NCBI RefSeq assembly: GCF_003202435.1
Contig: NZ_QJHK01000006.1
Coordinates: 124,001 to 188,000 of the forward strand
Source: Flavobacterium cheongpyeongense
Lineage (GTDB): Bacteria > Bacteroidota > Bacteroidia > Flavobacteriales > Flavobacteriaceae
Reading direction: 5' to 3'
DNA: 64,000 nucleotides
The notes below the pieces were generated by a model. That model did not search any database. It saw nothing but the letters and a program-made list of their open reading frames with translations, and had not been told where the DNA came from. This document shows, in pieces, positions 53,928 to 62,441 of this stretch. The first letter of the stretch is position 1, and every line of letters begins with the position of its first letter. Both the position numbers and the translations under genes were made by a program.

Positions 53928-55831
53928 TAATAAATAACCGTTGGTTTAATAAAAATATGAAGTTTAGAATCATTTTTCCCTTTTTTTCTACTGCTAAAAA
54001 ACCATTTGATGATAGGGATTCTTGATATTAGGGGAGTTCCGGTTCCTGTGTTTTCTTTTTTCAATTCGTCTAAACCACCCAGTAAAATCATTTCACCGTT
54101 TTTAACCCTTACTAAAGACTCAAATTTTTGAGTAGCTTTTCCGGGAGGGGCATCTTCACCGGCTCTGGCTAAGAAAGAACTTTTTTCTACAGCAATAGTC
54201 AATGTTACGTTTTCATCGGTAGAAACGTATGGTTTTATCGATACACTTAAATTAGCATCTGTAGATTTCCATGTTCCGGAATTTAAGATATCATTTCCAA
54301 TGTTACTATTTATTAAACGGTTATTTTGTTCAAAATAATAACTGGTTTCTCCAATTGATAGTTTTGCTTCGTGTCCGCTTATTGTGGCTATTTTAGGAGT
54401 GGATTCAACTTTTAATGCCGAATTACTTTCCAGGAGCTTCAAATTAAGATAAAATGATTCTGTTACTTTTCCTAATTTAAAAAGGCCGAAACCATTAAAA
54501 GCATCAATTAAGCTATTTACAGAAGTTCCGTTTAAAGTCATATCAGAATTAGGAAATAATACTCCGCCAGTCTGAACCGAATTTATTTTGTCTAAGCCAG
54601 CTTTCATTCCGGTCTGAATTTCATATGATTTGTTGTACTGCACAATAATGACTTCAATTTGCACCATCGGGACAACCTTATCAATTTGTTTGATATATAC
54701 TTTTAATTCTTCCAGTATAGATCTTGATCCGGAAACAATTAATCCGTTTAATTCTGTGAATTCTTTTATTTCTAATTTTTCCGAAAAAACTTTTGGCAGC
54801 GAATTGATTATGGATTCAATCGATCTGTTTTCTAACTGAATCATTTCGGTTATTCTTAATCCTTCCGTAGCTTCCTCACCAATTAAATATAAATTATCCT
54901 GTTTTTTAAAAGTATATTTTTTCCCTTTAAAGATATTTGCCAGCAACTCATCAAAAGTGATATTGTCTGCAGAAAGCGTAGTTTTTTCGTTTTCGGGCTT
55001 ATTGTATAAAAAATAATTGATGTGGAGTTTTTCGGCCGCTTCGGTTAATAAATCAGAAGCATCGGCCATGTATGCATTTACTTGTAAAAAACCATTTTTA
55101 TTGACGTTTACTTCATAAAAACCAGGAACACCGAGGCCTACCTTTGGCTGTTTCGTTTTAGTATTGCTGTTTAATGTATTTATATTGGCAATTGTATTTT
55201 TTTGTATAAAGTAGAATCCGTTATCATCTTTAACAGCCGATAAATCGTTTGCTTTTGCCATCATTTCAATCACCTGATCAAAAGGACGATTTAAAATATA
55301 AGAAGAAATCCGGATGTTTTTGATATCCTGTGCCAGGATCAGATTTTTTTCGGATTTATCAATAATCGCTTTTGCCACAGCAGAAAGAGTATCATTTTCC
55401 ACTTTTACTGATAAAAAGTCATTTTGAGAATTGTAAGTAACATCTATAATTTTAGGCAGCTTTTTGGGAACGACAGTTGTAATTTTTCTCTTTTTGAAGA
55501 CTATGATATTATTCATGAAAGATACTTCAAGATCATATTTTTGAGTAAGATGAATGAAAACATCTTTAACCGTAACATCAAAAAAATTATTGGATACCGG
55601 CTGGCTAAGTTCTATATCTACATCAATGTTCAGCTGATGTTCTTCGGCTATTGAAGAAATAAAATCATGTAGTGTAAGCCCTGAAACATCAATTTTAATA
55701 GTCTCGTTTAATCCTTTTTTTTGTATTGATAGTTCGTCAAATTTCCTGCCTAATTCAACTATATCTTGTTGTGCTACAAGAATATTGGTAAAAAATAACG
55801 CAGTTAGTACGAAAAGAACCTGTTTAAGCAT
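53927..55831 (-). CDS. Secretin (GspD/PilQ family) of the T2SS-like system
   Basis: 634 residues. Signal peptide (VLFVLTALFFTNILVAQQ). An N-terminal STN-like domain at about 45-100 (LTLHDFISSIAEEHQLNIDVD), further N domains (IRISSYILNRPFDQVIEMMA; FDELLANIFKGKKYTF), an N3-like domain (LEIKEFTELNGLIVSGSRSIL) and the C-terminal secretin core ending GEMILLGGLDELKKE, IPIIKWFFSSRKK and HIFIKPTVI. It forms the outer-membrane channel. No C-terminal S-domain is present, so a pilotin of the usual kind is not expected. Confidence 0.93.
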   Translation of the reverse strand: MLKQVLFVLTALFFTNILVAQQDIVELGRKFDELSIQKKGLNETIKIDVSGLTLHDFISSIAEEHQLNIDVDIELSQPVSNNFFDVTVKDVFIHLTQKYDLEVSFMNNIIVFKKRKITTVVPKKLPKIIDVTYNSQNDFLSVKVENDTLSAVAKAIIDKSEKNLILAQDIKNIRISSYILNRPFDQVIEMMAKANDLSAVKDDNGFYFIQKNTIANINTLNSNTKTKQPKVGLGVPGFYEVNVNKNGFLQVNAYMADASDLLTEAAEKLHINYFLYNKPENEKTTLSADNITFDELLANIFKGKKYTFKKQDNLYLIGEEATEGLRITEMIQLENRSIESIINSLPKVFSEKLEIKEFTELNGLIVSGSRSILEELKVYIKQIDKVVPMVQIEVIIVQYNKSYEIQTGMKAGLDKINSVQTGGVLFPNSDMTLNGTSVNSLIDAFNGFGLFKLGKVTESFYLNLKLLESNSALKVESTPKIATISGHEAKLSIGETSYYFEQNNRLINSNIGNDILNSGTWKSTDANLSVSIKPYVSTDENVTLTIAVEKSSFLARAGEDAPPGKATQKFESLVRVKNGEMILLGGLDELKKENTGTGTPLISRIPIIKWFFSSRKKGKNDSKLHIFIKPTVIY

Positions 55832-55835
55832 TTAT

Positions 55836-57242
55836 TTATATGTTTATTAAAATTGAATATATTTCTTCCAGAGAAGTTTCTCCGATTGCTAAAATCTCAA
55901 ATGCTTTTTCGGGCAGAGATTTATAGCTCTTGTCATTACTATATAATTTGGTAATCGTGTTATTTTTGATTGCTTCGGCAATTTTGTTGTCAATATTTAA
56001 TATTTCATAAATTGCTGTTCTCCCTTTATAGCCTGTATGAAAACATTGATTACAACCCACCGGTTTGTAATAGGATGAAATTTCGTAGGGAAATTTAAAA
56101 TTCATCGGAAAGTCTTTAGGATTGATTGGCGTTTGTTTTTTACAATTTTCACAAAGTTTTCGAACAAGTCGCTGGGCAACAGATAAATTTAAGGTTTCGG
56201 CAATTAAGTAGGAGGGAACCCCCATATCAATTAGCCTTGATATTGTTCCTATTGCTGAATTAGTGTGAATAGTTGACAAGACCAAATGTCCTGTCAATGA
56301 AGCACGTATTGCCATAAGAGCAGTTTCTGAGTCACGAATTTCTCCCAACATGATTACATCAGGATCCTGACGTAAAAATGACTTTAAAGCAGAAGAAAAC
56401 GTTAGACCAATATCTTCCTTGAGCTGTACCTGATTAATTCCTTTTAAAGTGTATTCAATAGGATCTTCAACGGTTACAATATTTCTTCGGCTGTCATTGA
56501 GTAATCGTAAAGTTGCATAAAGTGTAGTGGTTTTTCCTGAACCGGTTGGACCGCTTATCAAAATGATTCCGTTTGGTTTTTTTACCGCTTCAAGATAGCT
56601 TTCTAATTCTTCTTTTTGAAGTCCTAAAGTGCTCAGGTCTATATTTGAAGCATCCTGCCCCAAAAGACGCATTACTATTTTTTCTCCAAATAATGTTGGC
56701 AAAATAGAAACCCTGATATCAAATGATTCATTGGTAATTCTTCCGTCTTGCGGAAGCCTTTTTTCGGTAATATTTAATTTAGCTTTTATTTTGACCTTAT
56801 TGACTAGTTCAAGATAATTATCCCGTTCTATTTTATAACGTTCAATCAGTTGTCCATCAATCCTGAAACGAATTCGGGATGAATCTTCATAAACTTCAAA
56901 ATGAATATCGCTACATTTTAAAGATTTTGCTTCGGTAAGCAGGTTTTCAAGAAAATCGCCCTTATCTACATTTAAGGATTTGTTCGAACTTAACGCTCTT
57001 TCCTTTCGATAATATATAGACAATGCTTTTTCTATTTCGGCTGCATTTATGGGATGAAAAACAATGTTTTTTCCTAAAAATAATTCTAATTCCTCCTTGG
57101 CATCTTCGCTATTATTAGAAGCATCAACATATAATTCCAAATTGTTTTCAAATAATGCTTTAGGCAAAACGCGGTACTGGTTTGCTAAATCATTAGAAAC
57201 AGTATGTTGGATTTCAGGAAGAATTTTGATTTCTTGTGTCAT
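55836..57242 (-). CDS. GspE/PilB-family secretion ATPase
   Basis: 468 residues. The N1E/N2E regions (about 1-150) are followed by Walker A GPTGSGKTT (231-239), the Asp box (TVEDPIEYTLKGINQVQ), Walker B (PDVIMLGEIRDSETA), and the His box (GHLVLSTIHTNSA). A four-Cys zinc motif CENC ... CNQC precedes HTGYKGRTAIYE, as in GspE/PilB. It powers pseudopilus assembly in the cytoplasm. It is the only ATPase in the operon; no PilT-type retraction ATPase is seen. Confidence 0.95.
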   Translation of the reverse strand: MTQEIKILPEIQHTVSNDLANQYRVLPKALFENNLELYVDASNNSEDAKEELELFLGKNIVFHPINAAEIEKALSIYYRKERALSSNKSLNVDKGDFLENLLTEAKSLKCSDIHFEVYEDSSRIRFRIDGQLIERYKIERDNYLELVNKVKIKAKLNITEKRLPQDGRITNESFDIRVSILPTLFGEKIVMRLLGQDASNIDLSTLGLQKEELESYLEAVKKPNGIILISGPTGSGKTTTLYATLRLLNDSRRNIVTVEDPIEYTLKGINQVQLKEDIGLTFSSALKSFLRQDPDVIMLGEIRDSETALMAIRASLTGHLVLSTIHTNSAIGTISRLIDMGVPSYLIAETLNLSVAQRLVRKLCENCKKQTPINPKDFPMNFKFPYEISSYYKPVGCNQCFHTGYKGRTAIYEILNIDNKIAEAIKNNTITKLYSNDKSYKSLPEKAFEILAIGETSLEEIYSILINI

Positions 57243-57724
57243 TATAATAAAGTGATTTTTTGAAAATCAATAAAGTTGTCTTTCAACAGTATAATGAATA
57301 AAAATAATGCTGAAAATCCTGCTAACGGAACAGTTTCTTCTTTAATAAACTTTTTTAATCCCAATTGCATTAAAATCGCAAATAACATGGATAAAATAAA
57401 ATATAAAATATAATTTTTCAATAAAAATAGTGGAGTTATGGCTATATAGAATAACAAATCACCCAATCCAAAATAATTTTCAAACGGGTTCAGGAATTTT
57501 TTCGTTTTCAAACTCATATAAAGTGTTAATATGCCTAAAGTGATAAAGAAGAAACCTGTATTTAAAAGTAATATTTCTACTAGATCATATTTTTTTAAAG
57601 GAACTACAAGAAAGGATATACTAAAGATTATAAAAGGTAAAATGACATGGATTCTTCTGTATTTTAGATCCTGAAAAAAAATAAATACCAAACAAAGCAA
57701 CAAAATTATCGGGGCTACTTTCAA
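57242..57724 (-). CDS. A24-family prepilin peptidase, minimal form
   Basis: 160 residues, about six membrane helices. The two aspartates of the A24 family are present: Asp19 in FFQDLKYRRIHV, and the GxGD motif as GLGD in NYFGLGDLLFY. The N-terminal methyltransferase domain and CxxC pairs of GspO/PilD are missing, so it may cleave prepilins without N-methylating them. It overlaps gspE by 1 bp and is 1 bp from the major pseudopilin gene. Confidence 0.88.
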   Translation of the reverse strand: MKVAPIILLLCLVFIFFQDLKYRRIHVILPFIIFSISFLVVPLKKYDLVEILLLNTGFFFITLGILTLYMSLKTKKFLNPFENYFGLGDLLFYIAITPLFLLKNYILYFILSMLFAILMQLGLKKFIKEETVPLAGFSALFLFIILLKDNFIDFQKITLL

Positions 57725-57725
57725 T

Positions 57726-58160
57726 TTATTCTTTTGTTACTTCCGTTAATATTTTTTTACTGTCAATTTCCCATGTATTAAAACTGCCATCACCATCTAA
57801 ATCAGATGTAGCAGTAGCTCTTGCAGAAAAGGAGTCATTAGAGGCTTCTAATATTTCGATTTTATAAACAGCCTGACCGCCTTCTTCAACCGTTTTTTCC
57901 TGTTCAAATCCAATTTCTTCTAAACTGCCTGAATATTTTGAATGTCTGTAAAAATAACTTTTTTCCAGTCCGTAAACCTGATTAAGCATTGCCTGAGCTT
58001 CAATAGCTTTAGCCTGCCCAATTACAGAGGTTTGATTTGGTAATACCATCAGTAATAAAATGCCAATGATGCACAATACAATTAAAATCTCAGTTAACGA
58101 GTATGCTTTAACCTTTAGGGTTTTATTTAGTTTTTGATATGTTCTAATTTTTTTTAACAT
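57726..58160 (-). CDS. Major pseudopilin (GspG-like)
   Basis: 144 residues. Class-III signal with cleavage predicted after Ala19: KVKA/YSLTEILIVLCIIGILLLMVLP, with Glu at +5. Then helical AIEAQAMLNQVYGLEKSYFY, and a C-terminal acidic loop DLDGDGSFNTWEID that resembles the calcium site of GspG. Ala at -1 instead of Gly is unusual. It has its own promoter just upstream, in keeping with high expression of the major pseudopilin. Confidence 0.9.
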   Translation of the reverse strand: MLKKIRTYQKLNKTLKVKAYSLTEILIVLCIIGILLLMVLPNQTSVIGQAKAIEAQAMLNQVYGLEKSYFYRHSKYSGSLEEIGFEQEKTVEEGGQAVYKIEILEASNDSFSARATATSDLDGDGSFNTWEIDSKKILTEVTKE

Positions 58161-58204
58161 TAATGTGCTTTTTTTTGTGTTAAAATCTGTTAATCAATAG
58201 GTCG

Positions 58205-58212
58205 CAAAAATA
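58205..58212 (-). promoter_or_regulatory. Internal promoter before the major pseudopilin gene
   Basis: Exact minus-strand -7 element TATTTTTG (58212 down to 58205) in the only sizeable gap (73 bp) of the operon. The leader would be about 38 bases. No TTG at the standard distance. Confidence 0.45.
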
Positions 58213-58233
58213 CAAATTGAATTGAAATATCTG

Positions 58234-59355
58234 CTATTTATTTATAATTTTACTTAAGTCAAACATTGGGGCATACATAGATACCATAATAACGCCTACG
58301 ATTGCTCCAATTACGATAATAATCATGGGCTCCAGAATCACTCCAATCATTTTTGTCTGATGGCTTATTTCTTCATTATATTGTTCTGTCAGTCTCTCAA
58401 ACATAGTTTCAAGCTGGTTCACCTGTTCAGCAACTTCTACCATTGAAACCATTTTGTTTTCGAATACAGTATGTTTTTTTAAGCTTTCATTTAAGGAAGC
58501 TCCTCTTGTAATGTCTTCTTTTATTTGGTCTATAGCGATTTCAATCGGATAAAAACCAATCATTTTTGCTGTTAAGGTTAGCGAATTGATCAGGGTTGTT
58601 TTTGAAGTGATCAACAAATTCATGGCCTGACAAAAACGTGAAATATAAATTTTTCGAATCAGGTTTCCAAAGTATGGAATTTTTAAAACCATATTTGTGG
58701 TAAACGACCTGTAATTATCTTTGTCTTTAGATAACATATGAATTGCGATCAAACCCACTATAATACCAATTAAAATAGAAAAAATGAGTCCTGAATGATT
58801 TGATATCTTCAGGATAATCTGAGTGCTTTTCGGCAGTTCGCTTCCAAATTGTTTAAAGACCGAACTAAACATCGGAACTACTTTATTGAGCATGAAATAA
58901 AGAACCAGAACCGTAACCAGCATCACAATTGTTGGATAAGTCATGACCGATATGATTTGCCTTTTCATCTGGATTTTTCGGTTAAAATATTTTTGCAATT
59001 CACCCAAAACTTCTTCTAATTTCCGGGTTTCCTCACCAATCTGAATACTGTAATATTCATAAGGTGAAAACTGATTGGTTTCAAGCATTGATTCGTAAAT
59101 ACTTCTTCCTTCGACTACTTTTTCCTTAATTTGAAGAATAAGCTCTTTCTCAAATTTATTATTTGACTGATTGCTTAGAATCTCTAATGCTTTTTTGAAA
59201 TCAACACCGGATCGCAAAAGCATGCCCAGCTCCCTGTAGAAAATCTCCTTTTTTTTATCAGAAAGTTTTTTAGAGAACTGAAAAGAACCGGTTTCAATCC
59301 TGAAATCTTTCTTTTCGGCTTTAGGTGCTTTGTATGTCGTTAAATCAAAACTCAT
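58234..59355 (-). CDS. GspF/PilC-family inner-membrane platform protein
   Basis: 373 residues. Two repeated T2SSF domains: IFYRELGMLLRSGVDFKKALEIL (about 38-60) and the second with YISRFCQAMNLLITSKTTLI. Three membrane helices (about 138-160, 190-212 and 345-367). It is the platform on which pseudopilins are assembled. It lacks the longer N-terminus of many GspF proteins but is otherwise complete. Confidence 0.94.
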   Translation of the reverse strand: MSFDLTTYKAPKAEKKDFRIETGSFQFSKKLSDKKKEIFYRELGMLLRSGVDFKKALEILSNQSNNKFEKELILQIKEKVVEGRSIYESMLETNQFSPYEYYSIQIGEETRKLEEVLGELQKYFNRKIQMKRQIISVMTYPTIVMLVTVLVLYFMLNKVVPMFSSVFKQFGSELPKSTQIILKISNHSGLIFSILIGIIVGLIAIHMLSKDKDNYRSFTTNMVLKIPYFGNLIRKIYISRFCQAMNLLITSKTTLINSLTLTAKMIGFYPIEIAIDQIKEDITRGASLNESLKKHTVFENKMVSMVEVAEQVNQLETMFERLTEQYNEEISHQTKMIGVILEPMIIIVIGAIVGVIMVSMYAPMFDLSKIINK

Positions 59356-59855
59356 TATTTTTTAATTGCTTGTAATAATTCATTAGGATACACTCTCTTA
59401 TAAAATCGTAAATCCATTTCCTTTTCGTTAGATTCGATATTTAATTTTATTTTTTGAAAAACAAATTGTTCCGATTTGCTTTTTACCGTATCCATTATCA
59501 TTCTGTTCAGTTTGATGCGGAATGTATCAATAAAAGTTTCACTGTTTCTCAGGATATAATCGTCAGAAAACTGATAAGAAACCCTTTCTCCGGCATATCC
59601 GTTAAACTGTAGTTCACTTTCAGAAACCGTCATTTTTTCCTGTTCAAAAATATCTTTATTTAGGCTATACGTTAGTCTGTTCAGATCATTTACCAATTGA
59701 TTTTGGTTTTTAAAGTCCAGCATTCTTCCGGTAACAATCGAAAAAATAACAAACAAAATGCCCATAATAATAGCCGTTATGGCCATACCAACAACCGCTT
59801 CAATAATAGAAAATGCGGGAAGAGATTTTGAATTATCACGGACGGATCTGAACAT
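59355..59855 (-). CDS. Minor pseudopilin (GspJ-like)
   Basis: 166 residues if it starts at the Met at 59855 (MFRSVRDNSKSLPA); the open frame runs to 59900. Prepilin site LPA/FSIIEAVVGMAITAIIMGILF with Glu at +5. The globular part is small and beta-rich. Place in the operon and long first helix fit GspJ or GspI-type minor pseudopilins; which one cannot be told. Confidence 0.78.
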   Translation of the reverse strand: MFRSVRDNSKSLPAFSIIEAVVGMAITAIIMGILFVIFSIVTGRMLDFKNQNQLVNDLNRLTYSLNKDIFEQEKMTVSESELQFNGYAGERVSYQFSDDYILRNSETFIDTFRIKLNRMIMDTVKSKSEQFVFQKIKLNIESNEKEMDLRFYKRVYPNELLQAIKK

Positions 59856-60180
59856 AAAAGCTTTTTTGAAACCTGAATTGTGTACTGTCCTTATAGTCAA
59901 TCGAAATCTTTTTAAGTTCAGTACTAATGTTTTCTTCTTCTATCAAAAGATTTTCATCTTCACTTTCGTTAGATAAGGAATCGCTTTTTAATTGTGATAA
60001 ATAAAAAAGCTCGTTAACTTTATTTTGAGTGCTGTAAAATTTAGCTGAAGTTTTTGGGGTATAAACCGATGCAAAAATCATCACAGCAAAATACAGGCAT
60101 ATAGAGATAATAGTCAGTGCAATAACCGATTCTAATATGGAATTGGCGCTCAGGTTATAATACTTTTTTGATAACACCAT
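59836..60180 (-). CDS. Minor pseudopilin (GspI-like)
   Basis: 114 residues from the Met at 60180 (MVLSKKYYNLSA); the open frame reaches 60252 but would add an atypical leader. Prepilin site LSA/NSILESVIALTIISICLYFAV with Glu at +5. A mainly acidic helical middle part follows. It overlaps both neighbours by about 20-26 bp, showing translational coupling. Confidence 0.75.
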   Translation of the reverse strand: MVLSKKYYNLSANSILESVIALTIISICLYFAVMIFASVYTPKTSAKFYSTQNKVNELFYLSQLKSDSLSNESEDENLLIEEENISTELKKISIDYKDSTQFRFQKSFYVQIRP

Positions 60181-61366
60181 ACGTTGTCTTTTGAGTGTTA
60201 AACAATGGAATCGAAATATAATAATCAGGACGTTTTTCGGTATTGATTTCAATATCGCTGATCAGATTTTCGTATGATGAAGAACTGGTTTTCAGAAAAA
60301 ACCGATTCGTATAAACTGAACCGTAAACATTGCTTCTGAGCATTAGTTTTCCGCTGCAATATAAATCTCCAAACACAAGCCCGTCTTCCTCTATTTCGAT
60401 TGAATTTTTATCAATCATCTCGGTTGTGCTGCCAAACAGAACAACAGCACCGGTAATCTGACATTCTTTTTTTATTTTTATTTTAGATTCTTCAATACTT
60501 TCATTATATACGCAAATTACCGATGGATAGTGTAAAGTGACTTTTTCTTCCAATTCAATGCCTTTGGTTGCAAATGCCTGAACGGTTCCTTTAAAACCCT
60601 CTTCAAAAGTTATTTTTGGGGCCATTAAAATGACATCTTCCAGGACTGCATTTTTTTTAACCCGGATAGAATCTTCAGACCGTAAAATGAAATTACCTTT
60701 GATGATGATATTTCCTAAAGTCGATTTTACCTGAATTTCTTTGGTGTTGTTAAAAAAAGAGTTGTAGTACAAAGAATCATTTGATTTTTCTATCTCAGAC
60801 AGTTTTATTTTTTCAGATTTTATCCCTTGAAATATTTTTTTGAAATTAGTATTTATTTCGGGTAAAAAAGGTTCTGAAATACTCTTTTCTCCTTTTACAA
60901 CAAGCTGATTGAGGTTGTTGTTGATATAAGAGGTTTCGATAAAAGGACTTGGAAGCTGATTATTTCCTATCAGTTTTACTTTTCCGGAGTAATAGAGTGA
61001 TTTTGATAAGTTGGTCAGATAAATGGCATTTTTATCTGTATTTTGTGCACCAACAAAATGTACAGATGAAACCGTGTCGGTTGAAACATAGGATTTGGCT
61101 AAAATTAAAGACAGTAAACCGTATGTTTTTGTTTCGTAGCTGCCTTCGATTCCTGAGTTTTCGTCTTTTTCAATCTCTGTTGGAATCGTTTTGTTTCCCA
61201 AAGCAAAGTTTAAAACCGATTGGTTCTGAATATAAAGTTCTTCCTGCAGGTTATAATACAAATTAAGCTGATTGTATAAATTTGAGAAATACAACAGTGC
61301 TCCGCAAATAATAGAAACAATCAGGCAAATATAAATGGCGTATAACAAACTATGAGCCTTAACCAT
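60155..61366 (-). CDS. GspK-like pseudopilin with bactofilin-like repeats
   Basis: 403 residues. The start MVKA/HSLLYAIYICLIVSIICGALLYF has the same A/xSL processing pattern as the other three pseudopilins but Tyr rather than Glu at +5; absence of Glu5 is typical of the tip subunit GspK. Beyond ~220 residues the protein has repeated short beta rungs (GNIIIKGNFIL, NAVLEDVILMA, GLVFGDLYCSGKLML, NVYGSVYTNRFFL) like a beta-helix or bactofilin, which GspK normally lacks. It may be a tip protein with a fibre-like head. Confidence 0.65.
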   Translation of the reverse strand: MVKAHSLLYAIYICLIVSIICGALLYFSNLYNQLNLYYNLQEELYIQNQSVLNFALGNKTIPTEIEKDENSGIEGSYETKTYGLLSLILAKSYVSTDTVSSVHFVGAQNTDKNAIYLTNLSKSLYYSGKVKLIGNNQLPSPFIETSYINNNLNQLVVKGEKSISEPFLPEINTNFKKIFQGIKSEKIKLSEIEKSNDSLYYNSFFNNTKEIQVKSTLGNIIIKGNFILRSEDSIRVKKNAVLEDVILMAPKITFEEGFKGTVQAFATKGIELEEKVTLHYPSVICVYNESIEESKIKIKKECQITGAVVLFGSTTEMIDKNSIEIEEDGLVFGDLYCSGKLMLRSNVYGSVYTNRFFLKTSSSSYENLISDIEINTEKRPDYYISIPLFNTQKTTYGVIKKVL

Positions 61367-62196
61367 TATTTAGGAGCTTTATCTTTCTTTTTGAAAAGAT
61401 TGTTGAAGAAGATAGTTACTTTAGAATCTTTTTTAGGCGCATTCCTGGCTTGTTCCTTAGCCCGCTTTTTAGCTTCTCTTTCTGCTTTTTTAGCAGCGGC
61501 TGCAGCTTCTTTTTCTTTTTTAACCCTCTCTTTTTCTAACGCTTTTTCTTCTTTTTCCAGGGCTTTATAGTTTTCCAGTTTAGCAGCATCTGATGTAGCT
61601 TCTAATTCTTTTTGTGTTTCCTTCGCTTTTTCTAATTTGGCATTTTCCCGTTTGATTCGGTATTTTTCAGATTTGGTAAAAATTTCTTTTTGTTTAACGA
61701 TTACGCCCTTTTTGTAGGTTGTTATTTCTTTTGTCTCTGTATTGGTCCATTTTCCGGTTTTAAGGTTCGAACTGAATCTTCCGTTCTCTACTAATGTACC
61801 ATTTTCATTATATCTGAAATATTTTCCGTGGCGTAAACCTTTGTAATATGTTAGGGTAGTAGCCAATGCCCCATTAGGGTACCAGGTTTTCCATAAACCA
61901 ATACGAAGCCCTTCTTTAAACTGCCCTTGCTCAGCCAGCTGATTGCTGTGGTACATTTTTATAAATTTGTCATGAAGCAAAACCCCGGCAAAACCTCCCT
62001 GTGCTTCATGTATAAGCCCGCCTTTGAACCAATAATAGGTTTTGTCGAGCTTTGGGGCTATTTTTTTATCTGTTGTATAAAATTCATATCTGAAATCTTT
62101 GTCAGAGATTCTTTTTAGGGTATAAGGATCAGCAAAAGAAACTAAGGTAAAGGTTAAAAATAAGAATATAAAGCGTTGAATAGTAGTTGTTTTCAA
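61366..62196 (-). CDS. Exported MORN-like repeat protein with charged coiled tail
   Basis: 276 residues. Signal peptide (FIFLFLTFTLVSFA). About three MORN/YwqK-type repeats (GQFKEGLRIGLWKTWYPNG, GLRHGKYFRYNENG, GRFSSNLKTGKWTN). A ~90-residue highly charged K/E/A helix near the C-terminus, ending in KVTIFFNNLFKKKDK. First gene of the T2SS-like operon, overlapping the GspK-like gene by 1 bp. Function unknown; the repeats usually mediate contacts. Confidence 0.8.
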   Translation of the reverse strand: MKTTTIQRFIFLFLTFTLVSFADPYTLKRISDKDFRYEFYTTDKKIAPKLDKTYYWFKGGLIHEAQGGFAGVLLHDKFIKMYHSNQLAEQGQFKEGLRIGLWKTWYPNGALATTLTYYKGLRHGKYFRYNENGTLVENGRFSSNLKTGKWTNTETKEITTYKKGVIVKQKEIFTKSEKYRIKRENAKLEKAKETQKELEATSDAAKLENYKALEKEEKALEKERVKKEKEAAAAAKKAEREAKKRAKEQARNAPKKDSKVTIFFNNLFKKKDKAPK

Positions 62197-62251
62197 AGTA
62201 CAGTGAGCGTTTTTTATAAGCGAGGCAAGATAGTTTTTTTTTATTAGCTTG

Positions 62252-62272
62252 CAAAAATAATTTGTACGTTTG
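62252..62272. promoter_or_regulatory. Back-to-back -7 elements
   Basis: Minus strand: TATTTTTG (62259 down to 62252), which would start the T2SS-like operon about 50 bases before its ATG. Plus strand: TACGTTTG (62265-62272). Both are exact TAnnTTTG. Neither has a clear TTG at -33. Confidence 0.5.
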
Positions 62273-62366
62273 ATAGGACTAATATTTCATTAAGCACATA
62301 GAAGAAAAAAAACAATTTTGAAACTGAAAAAAAGGCTTTTATTTCTCCTGTTTTACTAACTTTGAA

Positions 62367-62441
62367 ATGCCAAAAATTGCTAAAAACTGCAATTTTGAAG
62401 CTTTTAAAATGACACGCAAGTTCTTTTATTTATTGAGGTAA
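62367..62441 (+). pseudogene. Truncated N-terminus preceding the RHS fragment
   Basis: An exact -7 element TAACTTTG lies at 62357-62364. The short frame from 62367, or from the ATG at 62409 (MTRKFFYLLR), looks like the first residues of an exported protein, and stops at 62441 (TAA). RHS homology begins immediately, in another frame. This is what a large internal deletion of an RHS gene would leave. Confidence 0.4.

Noticed and set aside
55836..62196. Retractile type IV pilus
   Set aside because: No PilT-like ATPase and no long major pilin; GspG-like pseudopilin with a calcium-type loop and C/L/M-like genes favour a type II secretion-like system.
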